Below are positions 15,790-25,531 of a DNA stretch of 64,000 nucleotides, in pieces. The translations under genes were made by a program, and so were the position numbers. The stretch comes from Pseudomonas sp. MUP55 (GTDB taxonomy: Bacteria > Pseudomonadota > Gammaproteobacteria > Pseudomonadales > Pseudomonadaceae), in NCBI RefSeq assembly GCF_034043515.1, contig NZ_CP138214.1, positions 2,914,001-2,978,000 on the forward strand, in the 5' to 3' direction. How positions within the stretch are numbered: position 1 is the stretch's first letter; each line of letters starts with the position of its first letter. The notes under the pieces were generated by a model that did not search any database, was not told the DNA's origin, and saw only the letters and a program-made list of their open reading frames with translations.

Positions 15790-17777
15790 GTTCAAAAGCC
15801 GTTGTATTCGCCTACCACGATATTGGCTGTGCAGGTATTGAAGCCCTGCTCGCTGCGGGTTATGACATCGCCGCCGTGTTCACCCATGCCGACGACCCCA
15901 AGGAAAACAACTTCTACGGCTCCGTCGCCCAACTGTGCGCCCGCAACGGCATCCCGGTGCACGCCCCGGAAGACGCCAACCACCCGCTGTGGGTCGAACG
16001 CATCGCCAAGCTGAACCCGGATTTCATCTTCTCCTTCTACTACCGCAACCTGCTGAGCGAACCCCTGCTGGCCCTCGCCCGCCAGGGCGCCTACAACCTG
16101 CATGGTTCGCTGCTGCCCAAATACCGTGGCCGTGCACCGGCCAACTGGGTGCTGGTCAACGGCGAGACCGAAACCGGCGTGACCCTGCACCGCATGGTCA
16201 AGCGTGCCGATGCCGGCGCGATTCTGGCCCAGCACAAGGTCAGCATCGAGCGCAGCGACACCGGTCTGAGCCTGCACGCCAAACTGCGTGAGGCCGCCAG
16301 CCACCTGCTGCGCGATGCCCTGCCGCAACTGGCTCAAGGCAAACTGGCTGAGACCGCTCAGGATGAAAGCCAGGCGACCTGCTTCGGCCGCCGCACCGCC
16401 GCCGATGGCAAGATCGACTGGAAAAAGCCCGCAGAAGAGCTGTTCAACCTGGTGCGTGCCGTGACTCAGCCCTACCCGGGCGCCTTTTGCGCCGTGGGCG
16501 AGCACAAACTCATCGTTTGGCAGGCTGACGTGGTCAAGGGCAACGAAGGCCTGGCGCCGGGCCGTGTGATCAGCGTCAACCCGCTGCGCATCGCCTGCGG
16601 TGAAGACTCCCTGGTGGTCAAATTCGGCCAGCGCAACGACAACGGCCTGTACCTCGCCGGCCCGTCCCTGGCCGATGAACTGGGCCTGGTGGACGGCTCC
16701 GTGCTGCGCGGTGCCGAGTCGGGCCGCAAGCCGCGCCGTACCCGCGTGCTGATCCTGGGGGTGAACGGCTTTATCGGTAACCACCTGTCCGAGCGCCTGC
16801 TGCGTGACGACCGCTATGAAGTCTACGGTCTGGATATCGGCTCCGACGCCATCGAGCGCCTGCGCAGCCACCCGAACTTCCACTACGTGGAAGGCGATAT
16901 CAGCATCCACACCGAGTGGATCGAGTACCACATCAAGAAGTGCGACGTGGTGCTGCCGCTGGTGGCCATCGCCACGCCAATCGAATACACCCGCAACCCG
17001 CTGCGCGTGTTCGAGCTGGACTTCGAGGAAAACCTCAAGCTGGTGCGCTACTGCGTCAAGTACAACAAGCGCGTGATCTTCCCGTCGACCTCCGAAGTCT
17101 ATGGCATGTGCCAGGACCAGTACTTCGACGAAGACACCTCCAACCTGGTGGTGGGCCCGGTCAACAAGCAACGCTGGATCTATTCGGTCTCCAAGCAGCT
17201 GCTCGACCGCGTGATCTGGGCTTACGGCGACAAGGGCCTCAAATTCACCCTGTTCCGCCCGTTCAACTGGATGGGGCCACGCCTGGACCGCCTGGACTCG
17301 GCGCGTATCGGCAGTTCCCGTGCGATCACCCAACTGATCCTGAACCTGGTGGAAGGCACGCCGATCCGCTTGTTCGACGGTGGCGAGCAGAAGCGTTGCT
17401 TCACTGACATCGCCGACGGCATCGAAGCCCTGGCGCGCATCATCGATAACGACAAGGGCGTCTGCGACGGTCAGATCATCAACATCGGCAACCCGGAAAA
17501 CGAAGCCAGCATCCGTCAGTTGGGCGAAGAGCTGCTGCGTCAGTTCGAAGCTCACCCGCTGCGCGGCAACTTCCCGCCGTTTGCCGGTTTCCGCGACGTG
17601 GAAAGCAAGGCGTTCTACGGCACCGGTTACCAGGACGTGGCACACCGCAAGCCGAGCATCGAAAACGCCAAGCGCCTGCTGAACTGGGAGCCGAGCGTGC
17701 AGATGAGCGAAACCATCGGCAACACGCTGGACTTCTTCCTGCGTGAAGCGATGCTTGAAATAGCGGACAAAAAGTAA
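15786..17777 (+). CDS. arnA: ArnA bifunctional UDP-4-amino-arabinose formyltransferase / UDP-glucuronate decarboxylase (663 aa)
   Basis: The N-terminal domain (~1-305) is a formyltetrahydrofolate-dependent formyltransferase with catalytic N104, H106 (N-L-H-G-S-L-L-P) and D142 (R-A-D-A-G). The C-terminal domain (~318-663) is an SDR-type decarboxylase with the Rossmann motif G-V-N-G-F-I-G at 325-331, S436-E437 and Y466-x-x-x-K470. Together they oxidatively decarboxylate UDP-glucuronate and later formylate UDP-Ara4N; the transamination between the two steps needs ArnB, which is absent here. Full length and all key residues are present. It is cotranslated with arnC (four-base overlap) and arnD (one-base overlap). 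Confidence 0.97.
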   Translation: MSSKAVVFAYHDIGCAGIEALLAAGYDIAAVFTHADDPKENNFYGSVAQLCARNGIPVHAPEDANHPLWVERIAKLNPDFIFSFYYRNLLSEPLLALARQGAYNLHGSLLPKYRGRAPANWVLVNGETETGVTLHRMVKRADAGAILAQHKVSIERSDTGLSLHAKLREAASHLLRDALPQLAQGKLAETAQDESQATCFGRRTAADGKIDWKKPAEELFNLVRAVTQPYPGAFCAVGEHKLIVWQADVVKGNEGLAPGRVISVNPLRIACGEDSLVVKFGQRNDNGLYLAGPSLADELGLVDGSVLRGAESGRKPRRTRVLILGVNGFIGNHLSERLLRDDRYEVYGLDIGSDAIERLRSHPNFHYVEGDISIHTEWIEYHIKKCDVVLPLVAIATPIEYTRNPLRVFELDFEENLKLVRYCVKYNKRVIFPSTSEVYGMCQDQYFDEDTSNLVVGPVNKQRWIYSVSKQLLDRVIWAYGDKGLKFTLFRPFNWMGPRLDRLDSARIGSSRAITQLILNLVEGTPIRLFDGGEQKRCFTDIADGIEALARIIDNDKGVCDGQIINIGNPENEASIRQLGEELLRQFEAHPLRGNFPPFAGFRDVESKAFYGTGYQDVAHRKPSIENAKRLLNWEPSVQMSETIGNTLDFFLREAMLEIADKK

Positions 17778-18661
17778 TGAAGGCAGGTCTTCGCATCGAC
17801 GTCGACACCTACCGTGGCACCCGTGAAGGTGTGCCGCGGCTGCTCGAGTCCCTGGACGAAGCCGGGATCAAAGCGACGTTTTTCTTCAGCGTCGGGCCGG
17901 ACAACATGGGGCGCCACTTGTGGCGCCTGATCCGCCCGCAGTTTCTGTGGAAAATGCTGCGTTCCAACGCCGCCGGCCTGTATGGCTGGGACATCCTGCT
18001 GGCCGGCACCGCCTGGCCGGGCAAGCCGATTGGCCGCGACCTGGGGCATTTGATGCGCCAGGCCAAGGCTGCCGGGCATGAAGTCGGCCTGCACGCGTGG
18101 GATCACCATGGCTGGCAGGCCAATACCGGGCGGTGGAGCGATACACAGCTGGTCGAGCAGATCCGACGCGGCGTGGACACCTTGAGCGACATTCTGGGTG
18201 AGCGTATCGACTGTTCAGCGGCCGCCGGTTGGCGCGCCGATGAACGCGTGGTGCAAGCCAAGCAAGCCTTCGACTTTCGCTACAACAGCGATTGCCGGGG
18301 CACCAGCCTGTTCCGGCCGACCCTGGCCGATGGCAGCGCGGGCACCCCACAAATTCCGGTAGACCTGCCCACCTTCGACGAAGTCGTCGGGCCGGTAGTG
18401 GCTGCCAACGATTTCAACACCTTCATCCTTGACCGGTTCAACGCGTCGAAGCTGAACGTCTACACGATCCACGCAGAAGTAGAAGGGATTTTGATGGCTC
18501 AGGATTTTCGCCAGTTACTCGCCCAGGCCGGGCAGCGCGGCATCGACTTCACCCCCCTGGGCGAGCTGCTGCCCGCCGATGTCACCACCCTGCCCCAGCA
18601 ACAGCTGGTGCGCGGCGCCTTGAGCGGCCGCGAGGGTTGGCTCGGAGTACAGCAGGCATGA
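17777..18661 (+). CDS. arnD: ArnD 4-deoxy-4-formamido-L-arabinose-phosphoundecaprenol deformylase (294 aa)
   Basis: Removes the formyl group from the lipid-linked sugar so that the amino sugar can be flipped and used. It is a NodB/polysaccharide-deacetylase fold: the metal-binding Asp lies in L-R-I-D-V-D-T-Y, and the His pair is represented in [12 protein letters not shown]. Length is normal for ArnD. The ATG shares its first base with the last base of the arnA stop codon, and the 3' end overlaps arnT through ATGA. Confidence 0.95.
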   Translation: MKAGLRIDVDTYRGTREGVPRLLESLDEAGIKATFFFSVGPDNMGRHLWRLIRPQFLWKMLRSNAAGLYGWDILLAGTAWPGKPIGRDLGHLMRQAKAAGHEVGLHAWDHHGWQANTGRWSDTQLVEQIRRGVDTLSDILGERIDCSAAAGWRADERVVQAKQAFDFRYNSDCRGTSLFRPTLADGSAGTPQIPVDLPTFDEVVGPVVAANDFNTFILDRFNASKLNVYTIHAEVEGILMAQDFRQLLAQAGQRGIDFTPLGELLPADVTTLPQQQLVRGALSGREGWLGVQQA

Positions 18662-20313
18662 TCCGGCGCTGGGCATTGCCCTTGCTGCTGTTGGCCTTTG
18701 GCGTGTTTTACCTGCTGCCGCTGGCGACTCACGGCCTGTGGATCCCCGATGAAACCCGCTACGCGCAAATCAGCCAGGAGATGCTGCTGACCGGCAAGTG
18801 GGCTTCGCCGCACTTCATGGGCATTCGCTACTTCGAAAAACCGGCAGCGGGCTACTGGATGATCGCGCTGAGCCAGGCGATCTTCGGCCAGAATCTGTTC
18901 GGCGTGCGTTTTGCATCGGCCTTGAGCACCGGCTTGAGCATCCTGCTGGTCTACCTGGTGTCCCGCAGGTTGTGGAACGACCCGCAGAAAAGCCTGGTCA
19001 GCAGCGTGCTGTACATGAGTTTCGTCAGCGTGGCGATGCTCGGCGGCTACGCCAACCTGGACCCGCAGTTCACCTTCTGGGTCAACCTGACCGGCGTTGC
19101 CTTGTGGTTCTGCTTCGACAGCCACGCACGCCGTGCGCGGTTGTGGTCCTGGGCCTTACTGGGCCTGGCCTGTGGCATGGGTTTCATGACCAAGGGCTTT
19201 CTGGCCTGGTTGCTGCCGGTGTTGATCGCCGTGCCCTACGCCCTCTGGCAGAAACGTTCGATTGAACTGTTCAAGTTCGGCCCGGTGGCCGTGGCTGTGG
19301 CGATCCTTGTCAGCCTGCCATGGGCGTTGACGGTCCACCTGCAGGAGCCGGATTACTGGCACTTCTTCTTCTGGCATGAGCATATCCAGCGCTTTGCCGG
19401 TGAAGATGCCCAGCACGCCGAGCCGTTCTGGTATTACCTGCCGTTGCTGGTCGCATTCGCTTTGCCGTGGGTTGCGCTGCTGCCGTCCAGCCTCAAACAG
19501 GCGTGGCAGGACAAACGCCTGCCGAAAACCGCGTTCCTGCTGCTGTGGCTGCTGATGCCCCTGGCGTTCTTCAGCCTGGCCAAAGGCAAGCTGCCCTCCT
19601 ACATCATGCCGTGCCTGCTGCCCCTGGCCTTGCTGATGGGGTCGACCCTGAGTGACAAGCTCGCTCAAGGCCGTGGCCGCGTGTTGCGCATCAACGGTTG
19701 GCTGAACCTGGTGATCGGCGTGCTCGTCCTGGTGGCACTCATCTGGTTCCAGTGGAAGAAACCGGTGTACGAGCCCGGTGAAGAAACCCTCAGCCTGGTG
19801 CTGCTATCAACCTGCCTGTTCGGCTGGATCCTGGTCAACCTGCTGCAGGCGCTGCGCCCGGTGAAAGCGTGGGCCGCCCCCATGGCAGGCAGTGCCTTGC
19901 TGGTTGCCCTGGTGCCCGCCGCGCTGCCCCATTCGGTGGTTTATAACAAAACCCCGGACCAGTTCATCATCGATCATGCCGAAGAACTCAAACCTTCGGT
20001 CGCACTGTTGAGCAACGACCTGGGCGCATCCGCCGCGCTGTCATGGCGCCTGAAACGGCCCGACATCACGCTGTACAACACCTCTGGCGAGGTGAAATAC
20101 GGCCTGGCCTATGCCGATACTGCCCATCGTCTGGTCGACCGCAACGGTATCCAGGCCTGGATGGCAGAAACCCGCCGTAGCGGCGCAGTAGGCGTGGTGA
20201 TGCGCGTCAACAGCCAAGGCGAGAAGGAAGAACTCGCCCTGCTGCCTCCGGATGGCAAGCGGTATGCGCAGGGCAATATCGTGATCCTGATTTTTCCGCA
20301 GGTCGCGCCATGA
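18658..20313 (+). CDS. arnT: ArnT undecaprenyl phosphate-alpha-L-Ara4N transferase (551 aa)
   Basis: Inner-membrane GT83 transferase that moves 4-amino-arabinose from the undecaprenyl carrier onto lipid A on the periplasmic side, lowering negative charge and sensitivity to polymyxin and cationic peptides. The N-terminal domain has about a dozen hydrophobic helices and the family motifs [12 protein letters not shown] and [10 protein letters not shown] periplasmic C-terminal domain begins around residue 430. The ATG at 18658 overlaps the arnD stop as ATGA; the frame extends seven codons upstream but without a better start. Confidence 0.96.
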   Translation: MIRRWALPLLLLAFGVFYLLPLATHGLWIPDETRYAQISQEMLLTGKWASPHFMGIRYFEKPAAGYWMIALSQAIFGQNLFGVRFASALSTGLSILLVYLVSRRLWNDPQKSLVSSVLYMSFVSVAMLGGYANLDPQFTFWVNLTGVALWFCFDSHARRARLWSWALLGLACGMGFMTKGFLAWLLPVLIAVPYALWQKRSIELFKFGPVAVAVAILVSLPWALTVHLQEPDYWHFFFWHEHIQRFAGEDAQHAEPFWYYLPLLVAFALPWVALLPSSLKQAWQDKRLPKTAFLLLWLLMPLAFFSLAKGKLPSYIMPCLLPLALLMGSTLSDKLAQGRGRVLRINGWLNLVIGVLVLVALIWFQWKKPVYEPGEETLSLVLLSTCLFGWILVNLLQALRPVKAWAAPMAGSALLVALVPAALPHSVVYNKTPDQFIIDHAEELKPSVALLSNDLGASAALSWRLKRPDITLYNTSGEVKYGLAYADTAHRLVDRNGIQAWMAETRRSGAVGVVMRVNSQGEKEELALLPPDGKRYAQGNIVILIFPQVAP

Positions 20314-20657
20314 TCACCCTGCTTTTATTACTCGCGGCCTGCCTGCTCACCTGCATGGGCCAGGTTTCGCAGAAGTTCGCCGTGGAAAGCTGGCGCGAGT
20401 TGCCCGACGGCTGGGCGCTGAAGCTGCGCTCACCGTGGCTGTGGTCGGCGCTGGTATGCCTGGGCCTCGGCTTGCTGGTGTGGCTGCTGGTGCTGCAGCG
20501 CCTGGAAGTGGGCATTGCCTACCCCATGCTCAGTCTCAATTTTGTGTTGGTCACGCTGGTGGCGCGCTTTGTGTTCGCTGAACACATCGATGGCCGTCAT
20601 TGGCTGGGCGTGGTGCTGGTCATTGCCGGCGTCGTGCTGTTGGGGCGCCAGGTATGA
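20310..20657 (+). CDS. arnE: ArnE flippase subunit (115 aa)
   Basis: Small four-helix DMT/SMR-like membrane protein that acts with ArnF to flip Ara4N-phosphoundecaprenol across the inner membrane. Hydrophobic segments are visible at ~2-20, 39-60, 66-87 and 95-112, with the conserved A-Y-P-M-L-S-L-N-F and the closing [10 protein letters not shown]. Its ATG overlaps the arnT stop by four bases. Size and position between arnT and arnF make the call firm. Confidence 0.93.
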   Translation: MITLLLLLAACLLTCMGQVSQKFAVESWRELPDGWALKLRSPWLWSALVCLGLGLLVWLLVLQRLEVGIAYPMLSLNFVLVTLVARFVFAEHIDGRHWLGVVLVIAGVVLLGRQV

Positions 20658-21067
20658 GCCGGATGCGCGGTTTCGCCCTGGCCATGGGCAGTGTCGGCCT
20701 GGTCAGCGCTGCCCAGCTGGGCATGCGCTGGAGCATGACGCGCCTGCCGTTGCCGGATCAGTGGCTGAGCGCTTTGAGTGCCGGCAGCATCGACCTGGGC
20801 GCGCTGGGCGTGGTGAGCCTGGCGATCCTCGCCTATGCGCTGTCGATGCTCTGCTGGCTCGGCGCGCTCAAGCACTTGCCCCTCGGGCGCGCCTACTCGC
20901 TGCTCAGCATCAGCTACGCGCTGGTGTACTTGCTGGCGGCCTGCCTGCCGGTGTTCAACGAACATTTTTCGTTTGCAAAAACCCTGGGGGTGGCCTTGGT
21001 CGTCCTCGGAGTACTGGTTATCAACTCTCGTCGTGCTAGCACTTCAAGTCCCAGGAATACCCCATGA
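20654..21067 (+). CDS. arnF: ArnF flippase subunit (137 aa)
   Basis: Partner of ArnE, with four hydrophobic segments and the [16 protein letters not shown] motif typical of ArnF. The ATG at 20654 overlaps the arnE stop as ATGA and is preceded by a GC-rich region without a classical ribosome binding site, so translation is probably coupled. The frame extends upstream inside arnE, but that part has non-membrane, Arg/Gly-rich composition and is not coding. It overlaps ugd by four bases. Confidence 0.92.
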   Translation: MSRMRGFALAMGSVGLVSAAQLGMRWSMTRLPLPDQWLSALSAGSIDLGALGVVSLAILAYALSMLCWLGALKHLPLGRAYSLLSISYALVYLLAACLPVFNEHFSFAKTLGVALVVLGVLVINSRRASTSSPRNTP

Positions 21068-22443
21068 AAATCAGTGTATTTGGTAGTGGTTACGTCGGTC
21101 TGGTACAGGCCACCGTATTAGCCGAAGTCGGTCACGATGTTATTTGCATGGACGTTGACCGGCACAAAGTCGAGTCGCTGCAGAAGGGTCACGTGACGAT
21201 CTTCGAGCCCGGCCTGGCGGCCATGGTCAAGGAAAACCTGGAAAGCGGACGCCTGCATTTCACCTACGACGAAAAACTCGCCGTGGAACATGGTGAAGTG
21301 CTGTTCATTGCGGTGGGCACGCCGTCGGATGAAGACGGTTCGGCCGATCTCAAATATGTGCTGTCGGTGGGTGATGCGGTAGCCCGCCATCGCGTAGCGC
21401 CAGTGATCCTGGTGGAAAAGTCCACCGTGCCTGTGGGCACCGGCGATACCCTGCGCGATCACATGAGCAAAAAACTGCAGGCCGCAGGCCGTGAGCTGCA
21501 ATTCGATATCGTCTCCAACCCGGAATTCCTCAAGGAAGGCTCGGCCGTCGCCGACTGCCGCCGCCCGGACCGCATCATCATCGGCTGCGAGCGCGAAGAA
21601 GTGCGCGAAGTGATGCGCGACCTGTACGCCCCGTTCAACCGCAACCATGACCGCATCATCTTCATGGACGTGCGCAGCGCCGAACTGACCAAGTACGCCG
21701 CCAACTGCATGCTCGCCACCAAGATCAGCTTCATCAACCAGATCGCCGAGCTGGCCGAACACCTGGGTGCCGACATTGAAGCCGTACGCCTGGGGATTGG
21801 TGCCGACTCGCGCATCGGTTACCACTTCATTTACCCAGGTTGCGGCTACGGCGGCTCGTGCTTTCCCAAGGACATGCGCGCCCTGATCCATAGCGCCAAG
21901 CAAGCCAATTGCTCCAGTGACCTTCTGGAAGCCGTGGAAGCGATCAACCAGCGTCAGAAAAGCAAGCTGTTCGAGCGCATCAATGCATTCTTCAAGGGTG
22001 ACCTGCGCGGCAAGACGTTCGCCTTGTGGGGCCTGGCGTTCAAGCCCAACACCGACGACATGCGTGACGCACCGAGCCGCGTGTTGATGGAAGCCTTGTG
22101 GGCCGCCGGCGCCCAGGTCCGTGCCTTCGACCCTGAAGCCATGCAGGAAACCCAGCGCATCTATGGCGACGACCCACGGTTGATGCTGATGGGCACGCCG
22201 GAGTCCACCCTGGGCGGTGCCGACGCGTTGATCGTGTGCACCGAATGGCAGCAATTCAAGGCACCGGATTTCGACCTGATCCACCAGCGCCTGAAAACCC
22301 CGGTGATCTTCGACGGCCGCAACCTGTACGACGGTGAGCGCCTGACGCGCAAAGGCTTCAAATACTTCCCGATCGGTCGTGGCGACTCCTGCGAATTGCC
22401 GATCCCCCAGCAAAACTGGGTGCCACAGGCCAAGGCAGGCTGA
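21064..22443 (+). CDS. ugd: UDP-glucose 6-dehydrogenase (459 aa)
   Basis: Oxidises UDP-glucose twice with NAD to UDP-glucuronate, the substrate of the ArnA decarboxylase domain. The N-terminal Rossmann motif is F-G-S-G-Y-V-G. The catalytic Cys is C266 in [10 protein letters not shown], and the supporting T-V-P-V-G-T-G and N-P-E-F-L-K-E-G motifs are present. Having ugd at the end of the arn operon means the precursor supply is co-regulated with lipid A modification. Length and motifs are complete, and the ATG overlaps the arnF stop. Confidence 0.97.
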   Translation: MKISVFGSGYVGLVQATVLAEVGHDVICMDVDRHKVESLQKGHVTIFEPGLAAMVKENLESGRLHFTYDEKLAVEHGEVLFIAVGTPSDEDGSADLKYVLSVGDAVARHRVAPVILVEKSTVPVGTGDTLRDHMSKKLQAAGRELQFDIVSNPEFLKEGSAVADCRRPDRIIIGCEREEVREVMRDLYAPFNRNHDRIIFMDVRSAELTKYAANCMLATKISFINQIAELAEHLGADIEAVRLGIGADSRIGYHFIYPGCGYGGSCFPKDMRALIHSAKQANCSSDLLEAVEAINQRQKSKLFERINAFFKGDLRGKTFALWGLAFKPNTDDMRDAPSRVLMEALWAAGAQVRAFDPEAMQETQRIYGDDPRLMLMGTPESTLGGADALIVCTEWQQFKAPDFDLIHQRLKTPVIFDGRNLYDGERLTRKGFKYFPIGRGDSCELPIPQQNWVPQAKAG

Positions 22444-22446
22444 TCA

Positions 22447-24069
22447 GTGAACAAGGCGTCCCCGCCCCTGCTCAATCCAACGATCCGTCGACAGTCACTG
22501 GGTTTGGGGCTGTTGGCGCTGCTGCTGTTCATCGCGGGTAACTGGCATCAGGCGATCATCGGCTTCGACTCGCGTTTCGTGCTGTTTGCCCAGGAAATGC
22601 TGCGCCATGGGCCGAGTTTCTTTCCGACCACCTACGGCCAGCCCTATGCCGACTACCTGGCCACCTCGACCCTGCTGACCTGGCTGTTGTCCCTGCCCCT
22701 GGGCCAGGTCACCAGCCTGACCGCCTGGCTGCCCAGCGCTGTGGCGTCGGCGTCAATCGTGGTGCTGGTGTATCGGCTTACCGCGCCCTACTCCCAGCGC
22801 TGGGGCCTGCTGAGCATTGCCATGCTGTTGCTCAGCAGCACCTTTATCAGCGAAGCCCGTGCCGTTTCCCTGGACCAGATGCTCGCGGCCGTGACCCTGG
22901 CGGTGTTCTACCTGGGCTATGCCCATGAACACTTTGGCGCGGCAAAGCGCCTGCACTGGGTGTTTGCGTTGTTGATACTCGGTTTTGCCATTCGCGGGCC
23001 GATTGGCCTGGTGATCCCCACCGGGGTGCTGTGCAGCTATTACCTGATCAACCGTCAATGGCGGCAATTATTCAGCTTCGGGCTGTTGGCGTTGGCATTG
23101 CTGGCGGCGTGTATCGGCCTGCTGTTGCTGCTGGCCAAGCTCAGCGGTGGCGAAGACTTCATGCACGACGTGATTCGCATGCAGTTTCTGGGGCGCATGG
23201 ATGGCAGCGAAGGCTCCGGCGGCGCGCTGTATTACTTCACCAGTTCCCTGGGCAACTATGCGCTGGCCTATCCGGTAGCGCTTCTGGTGCTGGTGGCCGT
23301 GATCAGCGGCGGCCGCCGAACACCAGACCCGGCATTGAAGCTGGTGCTGTACTGCGCGGCGGCGGGTGTACTGGTGATGCTTGGCTTGTCGGTGCCCCAG
23401 GCGAAAAAAGCGCGGTACATCCTGCCGATGCTGCCGATGGCCGCAATCATTGCCGCGTATCCGTTTCAGGTCGCCCAAGGCCGTATATTCAGCGCATTGC
23501 GCGGTTTGATGCAGGTGATATGGACGCTGCTACCCGCGCTGTTGATCGTCGGCCTGATCGCTGCGCGCCGGCGTTTCCCGGAACCTTTGGCCGATCTCGG
23601 ACTGGTCTTCGGCGCACTGGCGGTGCTTCAAGCGCTGGCCGTGATGGCGCTGTTCACGTCTCGACTGCGCGCGGTCGGTCCGGCATTCGTCGCAGTGGCG
23701 GCCATCTGGACCACTTACATCACGGTAGTCGAACCCCTGGAGCGTAGCCTTTACGACACCCGCACCTTCACCCTCGCGGCCAAGGCCCGGATCCTGCAAC
23801 AACCGGCGCCTTTGGTACTGCACGGGTTGGGCAAAGACGCCAAAGCCATCAAATTCATGGTCAACTTCGATTGCGACAAGGTCCCGCTGTTTACCCAGTT
23901 ACCCGCCGAGCTTGCGCCTATTCAGGCGCCGGCGTGGCTGGTGATGAGCCAGACTGACTTCGAAAACCTGACTGACCCACGTTTGCGCTCGCTCACGCCA
24001 ACGCTGACCGGGGCGTTCGATAAGACCCCGTATGTGTTGCTGCATTTGGAGAAAATGGCGTCTCCTTGA
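22447..24069 (+). CDS. ArnT-like GT83-type membrane glycosyltransferase (540 aa)
   Basis: A second multi-spanning glycosyltransferase directly behind ugd, starting with GTG three bases after its stop and so in the same operon. It shares the ArnT layout: about eleven hydrophobic helices, an early periplasmic loop with F-D-S-R-F-V-L-F-A-Q-E-M-L where ArnT has the D-E-x-R-Y motif, A-V-S-L-D-Q-M-L-A-A-V, and a soluble C-terminal domain. It is only distantly similar to the ArnT at 18658, so it is not a recent duplicate. It may add Ara4N or another lipid-linked sugar to a different acceptor. Some Pseudomonas carry such a gene after ugd; the acceptor is unknown. Confidence 0.8.
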   Translation: MNKASPPLLNPTIRRQSLGLGLLALLLFIAGNWHQAIIGFDSRFVLFAQEMLRHGPSFFPTTYGQPYADYLATSTLLTWLLSLPLGQVTSLTAWLPSAVASASIVVLVYRLTAPYSQRWGLLSIAMLLLSSTFISEARAVSLDQMLAAVTLAVFYLGYAHEHFGAAKRLHWVFALLILGFAIRGPIGLVIPTGVLCSYYLINRQWRQLFSFGLLALALLAACIGLLLLLAKLSGGEDFMHDVIRMQFLGRMDGSEGSGGALYYFTSSLGNYALAYPVALLVLVAVISGGRRTPDPALKLVLYCAAAGVLVMLGLSVPQAKKARYILPMLPMAAIIAAYPFQVAQGRIFSALRGLMQVIWTLLPALLIVGLIAARRRFPEPLADLGLVFGALAVLQALAVMALFTSRLRAVGPAFVAVAAIWTTYITVVEPLERSLYDTRTFTLAAKARILQQPAPLVLHGLGKDAKAIKFMVNFDCDKVPLFTQLPAELAPIQAPAWLVMSQTDFENLTDPRLRSLTPTLTGAFDKTPYVLLHLEKMASP

Positions 24070-24092
24070 GTGAATTTCAGCTGCCCCGTACG

Positions 24093-24127
24093 AAAAAACG
24101 CCCACGCATCAAACCGTGGACGTTTTT
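24093..24127. terminator. bidirectional intrinsic terminator after the arn operon
   Basis: The 10-bp arms AACGCCCACG and CGTGGACGTT (one mismatch) enclose an eight-base loop, with an A run on the left and a T run on the right. It sits 24 bases after the last operon gene. Confidence 0.75.
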
Positions 24128-24312
24128 CATCATTGCCAACAAGAATGCACCTACAGCACTTTGCGTAACTGCCAGTGCACTTTGCCTTCCGGCGCCTGGA
24201 ACCCAAATGTAGACTCGCTTGCCAACTGCATTGATTATTTACCACCCGCATCGGAGTGTGTCCGGGTCAGTTCTGGTCCGCGACCCTGCATAACAACAAG
24301 GAGGGCAATGCC

Positions 24313-24528
24313 GTGGGAGAGAATGGGTTAGCTGTAGCGGCGCCGAGACTTGATCGGTTGATGGGGCTGCGCGATGCACTGGTGGCGCTGAAGGGGCCGC
24401 TGGCCGAGGAGCCGGGGATGCAGGAAAACCTGAAAAAGCGCCTGTTCAATGAAGAGATCGACACGCTCGTACTGGGCAAGGTCAGCACGGCTGCACTTCA
24501 TAACGGCGGGCATGTTTCGTCGGCTTGA
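24313..24528 (+). CDS. small hypothetical protein (71 aa)
   Basis: A GTG start is preceded by a near-perfect AAGGAGGG seven bases upstream, the best Shine-Dalgarno sequence seen in this window. The 71-residue product is soluble and helical (L-M-G-L-R-D-A-L-V-A-L-K, Q-E-N-L-K-K-R-L-F-N-E-E-I-D) with no signal peptide or known domain. An earlier in-frame ATG at 24256 has no binding site. It stands alone between a terminator and the HPP gene. I do not recognise a family. Confidence 0.55.
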   Translation: MGENGLAVAAPRLDRLMGLRDALVALKGPLAEEPGMQENLKKRLFNEEIDTLVLGKVSTAALHNGGHVSSA

Positions 24529-24627
24529 ATACATAAATTTTGCATTCAATACTCATTAATATGCATTGGCTTTGTTGCAAGCCAATTGGCAAACTGCACG
24601 GGTTCCTTCCCCCAATGTTGGAACTTT

Positions 24628-24667
24628 CAAAGGGCTTTTCCGGGAAACCAGGCAAGCCTTTTTTTTC
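24628..24667 (+). terminator. probable intrinsic terminator
   Basis: AAAGGGCTT pairs with AAGCCTTT (one bulge) around a short loop and runs into eight T residues on the plus strand. It lies between the small gene and the HPP gene, only 25 bases before the latter, so it could also act as a leader attenuator. Confidence 0.5.
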
Positions 24668-24692
24668 GCCTTGATTTCAGGACCCCTTTTCA

Positions 24693-25400
24693 ATGCTCGC
24701 TCGCTGGTTACCCGCTGCCATCAATACCCGTCCTGCCGAATGGAGCCGTGCCGCGATCGGCATGGCCCTGGGCACAATGTTCAGTGTCTGGGTGTGTGCC
24801 CAAGTGTTTGGCATGGAGGTCGCCCTGCACCTGCTTGGCCCGCTGGGGGCTTCGGCGGTGCTGTTGTTCGCCGTGTCATCGGGGGCATTGGCACAACCAT
24901 GGTCGATCATCGGCAGTTACCTGTGTGCCGGCGTGGTGGCCTTGCTGGTGGCGCGGGTGCTGGGACGCACCCTGGGCAGCGCTTGCCTGGCGGCGGGCAT
25001 GACGGTGGTGCTGATCTGCTGGCTGCGCTGCCTGCACCCACCGGCCGGTGGCCTGGCCATGACGCTGGTACTGGCCGACCGCGCCTCCATTGCTCTGGGC
25101 TGGCAGGAGCTGGCCCCGGTCATGCTCGGCGCCGGCGTCCTGCTCACAAGCGCCTTGGCTTATAACAACGCCACCCGCACGCGTTATCCCAAGGGGCTGG
25201 CCGAGCCGGCGCCAGCCGTGATCGGCACCGCCCCCGTGACCGACCCGGCCATCACTGCCGCAGACCTCAAGCTGGCATTGGCCGACATGGAGCAGTTCTT
25301 CGACGTCGAACCCACGGCGCTGGAGCAGTTGATTCATGCCGCCGAGGGCCATGCGCGACGCCGCAGTATCGGCGAAGTCCTGGCCAGTCGCGTGGTTTGA
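24693..25400 (+). CDS. HPP-family integral membrane protein (235 aa)
   Basis: Four to five membrane helices with the family signature: G-P-L-G-A-S-A-V-L-L-F early and L-H-P-P-A-G-G-L-A-M-T, which contains the eponymous H-P-P. HPP proteins have been linked to nitrite transport in cyanobacteria and chloroplasts; the bacterial role is mostly unknown. A soluble helical tail of ~75 residues follows, but the CBS-domain pair found in many longer HPP proteins is missing. The start ATG has no strong ribosome binding site. It stands alone, with its own possible terminator or leader structure upstream. Confidence 0.85.
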   Translation: MLARWLPAAINTRPAEWSRAAIGMALGTMFSVWVCAQVFGMEVALHLLGPLGASAVLLFAVSSGALAQPWSIIGSYLCAGVVALLVARVLGRTLGSACLAAGMTVVLICWLRCLHPPAGGLAMTLVLADRASIALGWQELAPVMLGAGVLLTSALAYNNATRTRYPKGLAEPAPAVIGTAPVTDPAITAADLKLALADMEQFFDVEPTALEQLIHAAEGHARRRSIGEVLASRVV

Positions 25401-25531
25401 CCTACTCTGCATAAATGCAACAACGACCTGCAGGATTTCGGGTTGTAGGCGGCAAATTTGCACTGGTACGATCACGCGATGGTTCGTACGCGAACATCTT
25501 GATAAAGAACAATAAAAGCAGGGAGTTAGTG

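Noticed and set aside
15792..17645. 617-codon minus-strand ORF opposite arnA
   Set aside because: Antisense to a gene with complete catalytic motifs; composition typical of a GC-driven shadow frame.
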